64,000 bases of DNA from Chitinophaga filiformis (GTDB taxonomy: Bacteria > Bacteroidota > Bacteroidia > Chitinophagales > Chitinophagaceae): assembly GCF_021646545.1 (NCBI RefSeq), contig NZ_JAKIRP010000003.1:558001-622000 (forward strand). The letters run 5' to 3'. The notes below the pieces were generated by a model that did not search any database, was not told the DNA's origin, and worked only from the letters and a program-made list of their open reading frames with translations. Below, piece after piece: positions 9,995 to 17,160 of this stretch (position 1 is the first letter of the stretch; every line of letters starts with the position of its first letter). The position numbers and the translations under genes are program-made.

Positions 9995-10291
9995 ATGGCG
10001 GTGTATTATATCAATAGTTACGATATCATTGATATGGAGGAGTATGCCAATTACGCTGCTCCTGTGTATGAATTGCTGCAGAAATATGGGGCTGAGGTAG
10101 TGGCTTCGGATCTTCATGCAATTGCGGTAGAAGGTAATGCGAAGACCATGAATGCGATTATCCGGTTTCCTTCAGCGGAAGCTGCGCTAGCCTGTTATAC
10201 TGATCCGGCGTATCAGCCTGTGAAGCAGATCAGGCTTCGTTCAACAACGAATTGTACGATGGTGCTGGTGAAGGAATTCATACGGCAATAG
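9995..10291 (+). CDS. DUF1330 family protein
   Basis: The 98-residue protein shows the small ferredoxin-like fold typical of DUF1330: YYINSYDIIDMEEY at the start, YGAEVVASD in the middle, IIRFPSAEAALACYTDPAYQP, and a closing strand of hydrophobic residues. The ATG at 9995 is preferred over a TTG two codons earlier. The function of the family is not established. It is the second gene of a likely two-gene unit ending at the hairpin terminator just downstream. Confidence 0.85.
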   Translation: MAVYYINSYDIIDMEEYANYAAPVYELLQKYGAEVVASDLHAIAVEGNAKTMNAIIRFPSAEAALACYTDPAYQPVKQIRLRSTTNCTMVLVKEFIRQ

Positions 10292-10306
10292 AAAGCATGC
10301 TAAAGG

Positions 10307-10335
10307 GCCTGGGGAATTAATTTCCAGGCTTTTTA
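10307..10335 (+). terminator. Terminator after the DUF1330 gene
   Basis: GCCTGG and CCAGGC form a stem around an AT-rich loop, followed by TTTTT. It is the right orientation to end the DinB/DUF1330 unit. Confidence 0.8.
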
Positions 10336-10373
10336 GTGTTGAATTGTGTTATTGTGTTCTACATTGATGACAT

Positions 10374-11306
10374 TTATACAGGCCCTTCCGGTAGATCTGT
10401 TAGCTGAATTAACCCTGTTTGTATAAACCTTTCTCTTATTGTGTACTTGCGTTCTTCTCTTTGAACACACATCGGCATCTCCGGTTGCTTATCAGCCAGC
10501 ATTTCTGCTGCAGAGCGGCTTCTCTTCGCTATCCTGGCGGTTTTAGCCGGTGGTTGCGGATGTTTCTTTTCTTCCAATGGTAATACCGGTTCCAGCACGG
10601 CTGTTACAAATGCCTGTTCGCTGCTGGCGGTACCGGTGGCCTGAATACCTGCATTAGTATGCAAAAAGCGGATCTGTAAGAGAACGATGGTTGCGGTGGC
10701 GCAGACTGGCGTAACCGGCAGCAGCAGGGAGTGTTGTTGCTCTCCCAGTGGCACGCAGCTGGCGGCAGTTGTAGCGCCGAGGCAGGTATACTGTTCCAGG
10801 TCCATATCCAGTGCCACGGCCTGGAGTTGGATGTACCGGGCGTCTTTAGGCGGTTTCAGCCAGTGTTGCCAGTTAGCGGGCAGTTTTACCATTACGTTGC
10901 CATTCTCCTGGCGGATGGTGTCTATTCCGCCGATGGTCATGACGGCCTTCTTATTATACCTGAATCCTTTGAGGTGCTGATGCAGGGCAGCGGCATTGAA
11001 TATACGTTTACCCCGTGGACGGAGGGTATCTTCCCTCAGCGCCGCATAAACGGCCTTATTTAGCCTGAATACGGTCGTTTCGTCCCGGGCAGGCTGCCAG
11101 ATGCCGTTCAGGGCAAAACGGATCGATTTTGCGGCCTTACTGGCCCTGGCAAATTCACGGCTGCTTTGTTTACTGGCGGCGGACATGCTGTCCGGGCCAT
11201 ACTGGGGCATTCTACGGCAGAATGGTTTGCCGTTCCGCTCGTAAAAGATAAGGTCTCCGACATGGCCGGAAAGACCCTGAGTAATAATGTTGAAGTTTTG
11301 GGCCAT
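10374..11306 (-). CDS. Protein of unknown function, probably lineage-specific
   Basis: The protein has about 310 residues when started at the ATG at 11306; an in-frame ATG eight codons upstream is the alternative. I do not recognise a named domain. The N-terminus (GLSGHVGDLIFYERNGKPFCRRMP) resembles a common Bacteroidota pattern in unknown proteins that begin with a short Gly-rich strand and a phrase like GDLxFYxxxGK. Many Ser/Ala/Lys/Arg residues follow, then a hydrophobic beta-rich middle and a charged tail. There is no signal peptide and no transmembrane helix. It stands alone between a terminator and a long gap. Confidence 0.7.
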   Translation of the reverse strand: MAQNFNIITQGLSGHVGDLIFYERNGKPFCRRMPQYGPDSMSAASKQSSREFARASKAAKSIRFALNGIWQPARDETTVFRLNKAVYAALREDTLRPRGKRIFNAAALHQHLKGFRYNKKAVMTIGGIDTIRQENGNVMVKLPANWQHWLKPPKDARYIQLQAVALDMDLEQYTCLGATTAASCVPLGEQQHSLLLPVTPVCATATIVLLQIRFLHTNAGIQATGTASSEQAFVTAVLEPVLPLEEKKHPQPPAKTARIAKRSRSAAEMLADKQPEMPMCVQREERKYTIRERFIQTGLIQLTDLPEGPV

Positions 11307-11386
11307 AACATGCAATAGATTATAGTTCAATTTACGAAGAAATCGGCATTAACAAGCTGATAGTTAGCTTCTTTGTTCGCTTATGT

Positions 11387-11494
11387 CCTTGTTCTTTACC
11401 GGCACTATAAGGTCATAAAAAGTGCTTCTATATATCCCTATAGTGCTAATATAATGTCCTTATAATCAGCCTAAAGTGAACTAAAAGAACAGGG
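11387..11494. repeat. Nested inverted repeats in a gene-free gap
   Basis: The gap 11307-11810 has no gene. It contains two nested inverted repeats: outer arms CCTTGTTCTTT (11387-11397) and AAAGAACAGGG (11484-11494), and inner arms CACTATAAGG (11403-11412) and CCCTATAGTG (11436-11445), each pair with one mismatch. A structured RNA, a protein-binding site or a relic are all possible. Confidence 0.4.
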
Positions 11495-11810
11495 ATTGAA
11501 CCGAACATGAATAGGACATGAGTTGGACTTAAGTTGGGGAAAATTTTAGGGCAGGGGGATTAAATGGGTCAGGCTTATCGATCGAACATCAGGGGTTAAG
11601 TCTTCTACAGGAGATTTAGAAAGATACTCATCTCACCGTGAATTTCATTCTTTTCTAAAAAGGGGGTAAATTCAGTAAGCAGGACACCCCGGATGGTAAA
11701 CCAAAGATACGAAACACTTACGCGAAGAATGCGATGAATATACCGTTGAATGACCAGCGACAACGAACAACTGATGCTTAATTGTACATACCCCAAAACA
11801 ATCAATCAGT

Positions 11811-12611
11811 ATGCAAAAAAGTAACCAAAACGTCTACAGCAAGATTGACAATAACCTTTACAATGCAGAAGGAGATATCTGGTGGAACCCGGACTCCATC
11901 TTACACCTTTTAAAGACCTCCGTTAATCCATGGCGGGTGGGCTATTCAAGTACCATCATTAAAAAGCTGAACTACGAACCTAAGGGCAAAACCGCACTTG
12001 AAGTAGGTTGCGGCGGCGGTATACTGACAGAAGAGATCTGCAAAATGGGATTCACTACCACGGGTATTGATCCCTCTGACAACTCCCTCGAAACAGCCCG
12101 CAACCATGCTGCCGCAAGCGGACTGAATATAAAGTATGAAAAAGGCACAGGCGAACAATTGCCTTATCCTGACCACTCATTTGATTGCGTTTTTTGTTGT
12201 GATGTTCTGGAACATGTAAGAGACCTCCCCAAAGTAATATCGGAGATCTCACGGGTGCTTAAACCAGGCGGTATTTTCTTCTATGATACGCTTAATCGTA
12301 CCTTCATAAGCAAACTCGTGGCCATCAAGATATGGCAGGAATGGAAACGCTGGGCATTTATGCCTCCTAACCTGCATGTATGGAAGATGTTTATTAAACC
12401 CGAAGAGATCAAACAGCTTTTGTCCGAAAACGGCCTTAAATGGGTTGAACATAAAGGCTCACAACCGAATGTTTCTATTCCGAAGATGTTAAGTTATCTG
12501 AGGAAGAGAGTTAAAGGGGAATGGACGTACGAAGACCTGGGGAAGAATTTCAGGTTGGTGGAGAGTAATGATATGAATATTTTGTATGCGGGGTATGCAG
12601 TGAAGAGGTAG
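11811..12611 (+). CDS. SAM-dependent methyltransferase, UbiG-like
   Basis: The 266-residue protein has the class I methyltransferase fold: LEVGCGGGILTE (SAM-binding motif I, about residues 63-74), GIDPSDNSLE after strand 2, and FDCVFCCDVLEHV near 124-136. The region before motif I (WWNPDSILHLL, NPWRVGY) resembles UbiG, the O-methyltransferase of ubiquinone synthesis. Bacteroidota normally use menaquinone, so the real substrate is probably another hydroxylated small molecule or lipid. The gene is isolated and no partner pathway is visible next to it. Confidence 0.85.
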   Translation: MQKSNQNVYSKIDNNLYNAEGDIWWNPDSILHLLKTSVNPWRVGYSSTIIKKLNYEPKGKTALEVGCGGGILTEEICKMGFTTTGIDPSDNSLETARNHAAASGLNIKYEKGTGEQLPYPDHSFDCVFCCDVLEHVRDLPKVISEISRVLKPGGIFFYDTLNRTFISKLVAIKIWQEWKRWAFMPPNLHVWKMFIKPEEIKQLLSENGLKWVEHKGSQPNVSIPKMLSYLRKRVKGEWTYEDLGKNFRLVESNDMNILYAGYAVKR

Positions 12612-12771
12612 GGGGACTTTGATCAGCGCCTTCCATGGCTCCGTTTATGGCTTGTTGATAGTTTGATCTTTGCGGCCAGATAAATAACCTGATAGTAAGA
12701 AAATTAATCTTACAAAAAGAATATCTTCGCGTTTACTATGAACGGCGAACATGCCGAATATTGACAATCCG

Positions 12772-13716
12772 ATGAATAAATCCCTGCATTTACTATTTAT
12801 CTTTCTGCTGACAGCCGTGCTCAAATCTTATTGCCAGGATACGGTTCTTAAATACACACGTCCCGTTGTGACAAGTTTTACTATTAAAAGGTATCAGATA
12901 ACTTCTGATTACTTGCATCACAGGCCAGACGAAAATGACGAGGGGAACGTAAAAATATACGGCTATCTAAGCAATCGGCGGCCGGATTCCAATAACTATG
13001 AAAAATACTATTCACTTGCATGCTCGCTTTGGGACCTCAACAAACTTGAAGAAGCGAAAAAAATGTTTTTGACTATTATCAACTCAAAAGAAAAGTACTA
13101 TTTAGCCTCTTCATATCATTCATCAGATATTCCTGATAATACTACTTCAAATATTTATGGCTATGGTAGCTATTCGTCGAATTACAAAAGCCATGCAGCG
13201 CTTTACCTAACTAAGATTTACATCGAGCAACGGCAATTCGATAAAGCATTTTCATTTTTAGAAATGGCCACTAAAAAATATGAAGTTTCATACAGTTGTG
13301 GCACTGGGTATCGCAGACAGCAAGATGAGTATGATTTTCTATATGCCTGCATTTATGAAGGACAAAAGAAGTATGACAAGGTAATGAAGTTGCTGCTTCC
13401 TGCATGCCTAACCAGAGATGATAAGATTATTGTCAGAACAATTAAAGCGCTTTATTCTGAAGGAGAAATAAAGGAAAAGTTACAACAGGCAGAAAAATCT
13501 ATGCAATGTAAATTTGATTCTGTTCCATCCTATTCATATAGCGGATATTCTGGCGCTGTTGATACGTTGGAGTATTATTCAGGAACTGCGACAATGAACT
13601 TGTTTGATGTAGCGGTGACGATACCGAGACCGCATCTTGAAAATGGCGAGCGGATAACGAAGGAGTATTTTTTAAAGGAGTTTAGGGAGTCGAGGTTTTA
13701 TCGGAGTTTAAAGTAG
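12772..13716 (+). CDS. Exported protein of unknown function with TPR-like helices
   Basis: The protein has 314 residues from the ATG at 12772. A hydrophobic signal segment (SLHLLFIFLLTAVLKSY) is followed by CQD, not a good lipobox, so it is probably secreted to the periplasm or outer membrane. The centre has at least two helical pairs resembling tetratricopeptide repeats (DLNKLEEAKKMFLTII and EQRQFDKAFSFLEMATKKY, then GQKKYDKVMKLLLPAC). No enzyme motif is recognised. The gene is visibly more AT-rich than its neighbours, suggesting transfer. It lies just upstream of the putative defence unit, but 380 bases separate them and a functional link is not shown. Confidence 0.72.
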   Translation: MNKSLHLLFIFLLTAVLKSYCQDTVLKYTRPVVTSFTIKRYQITSDYLHHRPDENDEGNVKIYGYLSNRRPDSNNYEKYYSLACSLWDLNKLEEAKKMFLTIINSKEKYYLASSYHSSDIPDNTTSNIYGYGSYSSNYKSHAALYLTKIYIEQRQFDKAFSFLEMATKKYEVSYSCGTGYRRQQDEYDFLYACIYEGQKKYDKVMKLLLPACLTRDDKIIVRTIKALYSEGEIKEKLQQAEKSMQCKFDSVPSYSYSGYSGAVDTLEYYSGTATMNLFDVAVTIPRPHLENGERITKEYFLKEFRESRFYRSLK

Positions 13717-13889
13717 GCGAGGCGGATGACGCTCTCATAACTCCCATTTGTATTGAAATTAGAGACTTTGAGGTGTTAAAGTTTGTGAATTTTAGAGAAT
13801 ATTGAAAGGATTCGTACAATAAAGCATACAGCCTTACATTACCTATCTTTTTGATATACAATATATTAAGACTAAAAAACCTCAAATCT

Positions 13890-13922
13890 TTACAATTTCG
13901 GAATCAGATTCCGAAATTGTAA
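13890..13922. repeat. Near-perfect 33-base palindrome
   Basis: Two 16-base arms (TTACAATTTCGGAATC and its exact complement) flank one A. It is in the otherwise gene-free stretch 13717-14095, about 145 bases before the -7 box of the MazG-like gene. There is no T run after it, so it is not a good terminator. An operator for a dimeric regulator is the simplest reading. Confidence 0.75.
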
Positions 13923-14066
13923 GAAATGTGAGCCCGGCTTAAATACTCATGAATTAAAACCGATAATCGCCCACAGTAAGATAAACCAGCCAACATCGCT
14001 TTTGGCGCTATACTTTATTCAAATTGAATATATATAGACAAGATGGATATTGGGAATATTAAATAC

Positions 14067-14074
14067 TATATTTG
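14067..14074 (+). promoter_or_regulatory. Putative -7 box for the MazG-helicase unit
   Basis: TATATTTG matches TAnnTTTG. Transcription would begin near 14079, leaving a very short leader before the GTG at 14096. No clear -33 TTTG is present, which may mean activated or weak expression. Confidence 0.45.
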
Positions 14075-14095
14075 AATAGTTAAAATGTTGCTTAC

Positions 14096-14416
14096 GTGGA
14101 GAATCTAATTAACGCCCTTAAAGCATTCCGGGATGAGCGGGATTGGACACAGTTTCATAATGCCAAGGACCTTGCATTGGCACTGAGTATTGAAGCGAGT
14201 GAGCTACTGGAAACCTTCCTTTGGAAAGATGCCGAGGATGCAGACAGAAATAAAGTAAAAGAAGAACTGGCAGATGTATTTTCTTTTGCCCTTCTATTGG
14301 CAGAGAAATACAACTTTGATGTGGAGGAAATCGTATTGGAAAAAATACGTAAGAATGCAGAAAAATATCCTGCAGACAAAGCCAAAGGAAATGCCAAAAA
14401 GTACACCGAGCTATGA
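14096..14416 (+). CDS. MazG-like nucleotide pyrophosphohydrolase, dCTPase (DCTPP1) type
   Basis: The 106-residue protein starts at a GTG. The N-terminus has the pattern F-x2-ERDW-x-QFH-x3-LALAL-x2-EASELLE-x2-LW, very like the dCTP pyrophosphatase DCTPP1/RS21-C6 branch of the all-alpha NTP pyrophosphatases. The metal-binding acidic residues are present: Glu33 and Glu36 in the first helix, then Glu56/Glu57 and Asp60 in EELADVF. Such enzymes split dNTPs, often dCTP or modified dCTP, into the monophosphate and pyrophosphate. Its stop overlaps the next start by four bases (ATGA), implying translational coupling with the nuclease-helicase-peptidase. A role in dNTP depletion or removal of modified phage nucleotides is inference. 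Confidence 0.9.
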   Translation: MENLINALKAFRDERDWTQFHNAKDLALALSIEASELLETFLWKDAEDADRNKVKEELADVFSFALLLAEKYNFDVEEIVLEKIRKNAEKYPADKAKGNAKKYTEL

Positions 14417-16635
14417 ATACCCCCCAGGAAAGCAAAAGTTTTTTTATTCGTCGCTATCCTTTTACCCGAGATACAATAAATCTACTTGCCCAGGATGTTT
14501 GGCTTAAAGATCTGTGGCCGATAGTTTATATTTTGAGCAGCCCTTCACAAAAGCAAGCGTATGTAGGCGAATCAACCAGCGCTATTGATCGGCTACAAAC
14601 ACATCTGGCACACCATAAAAAGGGGCAAATGGACTGGCTTCATCTCATTACCAGTCCTCACTTCCATAAATCGGCAACCCTGGATATTGAGTCCTCTCTT
14701 ATTCGTTATTTGAATGGTGATGATTCTTCTGAAAAATATCACTTATTGAACGGGAATCTGGGCCTGACATTTCATAACTACTACGAGAAGCAGCACTACC
14801 ATACATTATTTACAGACATCTGGCAACAGCTCAAGGATGAAAAGATTGCTATTCAGGATCTAAAAGATATCGACAATTCAAATCTTTTCAAATTCTCACC
14901 TTATAAGGCGCTTACACCAGATCAATATCAATCAGTCCTCGAACTGGTTGATATGTTGAACAGCCCGGATACCAGAGCTTTTGTAAAAGGCGGTGCCGGC
15001 ACGGGCAAAACAGTGCTGGCCATCTTCCTGATAAAATTGCTGGTGACTCCTTTTGAGGAACTATATGATTTGGACATGAAAGCAGAAGACGGTGAAGACG
15101 CCACTTCGCCAGACAGAAAGCTTATCAGGCAGTTAAAGGAGAAATATCCGTCGCCTAAAGTAGCACTGGTAGTTCCCATGACCCCTTTTCGTAATACGCT
15201 TAAAGCTGTATTCAGCAGCATGAGGGGACTTCATGCAAACATGGTAGTAGGTCCTTCCGAAGTTGTTGGGAACAACTACGATATCCTGATCGTAGATGAA
15301 GCCCACCGGCTGCGTCAACGCCAGAATATCACCAATTTCCGATCGTTCGACGAAAATAACCGCATCCTGGGGCTCGGACATGAAGGGACTGAGCTCGACT
15401 GGGTTTTAAGAAGCAGTCAAAAACAAATATTCTTTTATGACCGCAAGCAATCCGTAAAGCCTTCGGATGTAGGAGAAGACCGGTTTCTTCATGTTCAACA
15501 AACTTCCAGACAACTACAATTACATTCGCAATTACGTGTTAAAGGTGGCAATGACTATATCACTTATATAGAACAGTTATTACACCTTCGTTTACCAAAG
15601 AATGCCCCCCAGTTTAAACAGGAGGACTACGACTTTGTTTTGTTTGATAGCATCGCTGACTTCTCTGAGGCGATCGCCCAAAAAGAGAACGAGCATGGAC
15701 TGGCGCGTATGACCGCAGGCTATTCGTGGGAATGGAAGTCGAAGAAGGAACCGACTGCAATGGATATCGAAATTGAAGGTATCACATTCCAATGGAATCA
15801 AGAGTACAATCAGTGGATACATTCTGAAAATGCTGCCCGGGAAATAGGATGTATTCATACGACACAGGGATATGACCTCAACTACGTAGGTGTAATATTC
15901 GGTAAGGAGATCAGCTATAATCCTACGACCAATGAGATTGAGATTCACAAGGAGCATTTCTACGATAAAAAAACCAAGGCAGGTATCAAAGACATTTCTA
16001 AATTGAAAGGATATATTCTTAATATCTACCAGAACATGCTCTACCGCGGAATCAAAGGTGTTTTTGTTTATACCTGCGATCTGCATTTGCGGAATTATTT
16101 CAAACGCTATATACCTACGTATACATCGCAGACGCTAATGCCATCACCAGTAATGGAAAAAGTAATTATTAACAGCGTCAAGGCTCCCGAAGGAAATTAC
16201 GCACCTTACTATGACATATCGGTGGCAGCTGGTGATTTCAGTGATACGCAACAATCTGATATAGCAGGATGGGTTGTCATACCGGATAATTACAAACATG
16301 CTGGCAGAGACTATTTTGTATGCCGGGTAGTTGGTGAGTCAATGAACAGGCGCATTCCAAATGGCTCGTTATGCCTCTTTCAAAAATATCAGGGCGGCAG
16401 CCGGGAAGGGCTTATTGTATTGGTAGCGCATTATGATATCCAGGACGCGGATTTCGGTGCCGGCTATACAGTTAAAGAATACCACAGTCTAAAAAAAGTA
16501 GATGCAGACGGCTGGCAACATCAATCTATTACATTACAGCCGTTGTCTGATGACGACAGCTTTACAGCTATAGAACTTTCTCATTCTGCTGCTGAAGGCT
16601 TGAAGATTATCGGCGTATTTGTATCTCTGCTGTAG
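14413..16635 (+). CDS. GIY-YIG nuclease / Schlafen-type (DUF2075) helicase / LexA-like S24 peptidase fusion
   Basis: The 740-residue protein has three parts. Residues about 36-125 are GIY-YIG-like: VYI at 38-40, YVG at 50-52, Arg60, His64 and Glu93 in DIESSLIRYL. Residues about 160-600 are a DUF2075/Schlafen group 3 helicase: Walker A GGAGTGKT 193-200, Walker B with Asp295-Glu296 (VDEAH), and a later motif around IHTTQGYDLNYVG. Residues about 600-740 resemble the LexA/UmuD peptidase: the cleavage motif VAAGD (scissile Ala606-Gly607), nucleophile Ser643 in VVGESM and general base Lys688 in TVKEY. The spacings are close to LexA. All three active sites look intact. Self-cleavage would remove the C-terminal part from the nuclease-helicase. 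It is translationally coupled to a dCTPase-like enzyme. Defence or DNA-damage response is inferred, not shown. Confidence 0.9.
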   Translation: MNTPQESKSFFIRRYPFTRDTINLLAQDVWLKDLWPIVYILSSPSQKQAYVGESTSAIDRLQTHLAHHKKGQMDWLHLITSPHFHKSATLDIESSLIRYLNGDDSSEKYHLLNGNLGLTFHNYYEKQHYHTLFTDIWQQLKDEKIAIQDLKDIDNSNLFKFSPYKALTPDQYQSVLELVDMLNSPDTRAFVKGGAGTGKTVLAIFLIKLLVTPFEELYDLDMKAEDGEDATSPDRKLIRQLKEKYPSPKVALVVPMTPFRNTLKAVFSSMRGLHANMVVGPSEVVGNNYDILIVDEAHRLRQRQNITNFRSFDENNRILGLGHEGTELDWVLRSSQKQIFFYDRKQSVKPSDVGEDRFLHVQQTSRQLQLHSQLRVKGGNDYITYIEQLLHLRLPKNAPQFKQEDYDFVLFDSIADFSEAIAQKENEHGLARMTAGYSWEWKSKKEPTAMDIEIEGITFQWNQEYNQWIHSENAAREIGCIHTTQGYDLNYVGVIFGKEISYNPTTNEIEIHKEHFYDKKTKAGIKDISKLKGYILNIYQNMLYRGIKGVFVYTCDLHLRNYFKRYIPTYTSQTLMPSPVMEKVIINSVKAPEGNYAPYYDISVAAGDFSDTQQSDIAGWVVIPDNYKHAGRDYFVCRVVGESMNRRIPNGSLCLFQKYQGGSREGLIVLVAHYDIQDADFGAGYTVKEYHSLKKVDADGWQHQSITLQPLSDDDSFTAIELSHSAAEGLKIIGVFVSLL

Positions 16636-16697
16636 TATACCCTAACAAAGGAAATTCATGAAAGCTGTGTTACATAAAATAAAATCGGAATTGTAAT

Positions 16698-16744
16698 GTT
16701 CCTCCTTTAGTCGTCAAGTATTCCTTGACAACTGAATGAGGAAC
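16698..16744. repeat. Imperfect inverted repeat downstream of the helicase fusion
   Basis: Two 21-base arms (16698-16718 and 16724-16744, beginning GTTCCTC and ending GAGGAAC) match at about 18 positions around a five-base loop. No T run follows on either strand, so it is a poor intrinsic terminator. It could still stabilise the 3' end of the upstream transcript, or be part of a small mobile repeat. The rest of 16636-16785 shows nothing else. Confidence 0.5.
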
Positions 16745-16838
16745 AAGTTCCCTTTTTAGAATGTTTTGTACTACAATAATCAAGATTATCCTTAATGGGT
16801 TTGTCGCGTGTGAACGACAAACCGCCTCCACGCTACCG

Positions 16839-17006
16839 CTACCTATAAAACCCCAACAACACCTTTCCACCCAATCCCGATGGGACTACCGAATCCATGT
16901 CACTGTAATGTTTATAAGTAGAAAAGGTATATCGTTGCAGCGTATTGTCCTGCTCATCACCAATGAGACGGTTGATCCACCGGTTGGTGACTAATAGCTC
17001 GATACT
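16839..17006 (-). pseudogene. Orphan 3' fragment of a GH106 paralogue
   Basis: Read on the minus strand, this stretch encodes about 55 residues ending FYR-stop that match the last residues of the intact GH106 enzyme upstream: LVTNRWINRLIGDEQD, then QRYTFSTYKHY, then PSGLGGKVLLGFYR. There is no matching sequence before SIEL, so only the tail of the gene remains. Similarity continues about 50 bases past the stop (to about 16786, compare 19097 onward), showing that it came from duplication of DNA including flanking sequence. The frame is still clean, so the duplication is recent or the copy was preserved by conversion. Confidence 0.85.
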
Positions 17007-17079
17007 ATCATTATCGTAATAGGCCAGAAATTCAAGTCCGGTTTAAAAAAAAATGTGAAAGATACGATATTGGAGCATT

Positions 17080-17128
17080 TTTTATCGACTGATATGGAAC
17101 GCATTACGTTCCATATCAGTTGATAAAA
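17080..17128. repeat. Strong 22-base hairpin after the SusD-like gene
   Basis: Arms at 17080-17101 and 17107-17128 (core CTGATATGGAACG) are complementary except for one G-T position and enclose a five-base loop CATTA. It begins 32 bases past the SusD-like stop codon on the minus strand. No T run follows, so it may protect the 3' end or end transcription only weakly. Confidence 0.65.
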
Positions 17129-17160
17129 CTGTTATCTTCTTAACGCTTCGCTCAGGATAC

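Noticed and set aside
16670..16870. Small minus-strand gene downstream of the helicase fusion
   Set aside because: The frame crosses the GH106 relic out of register and has no recognisable motif.
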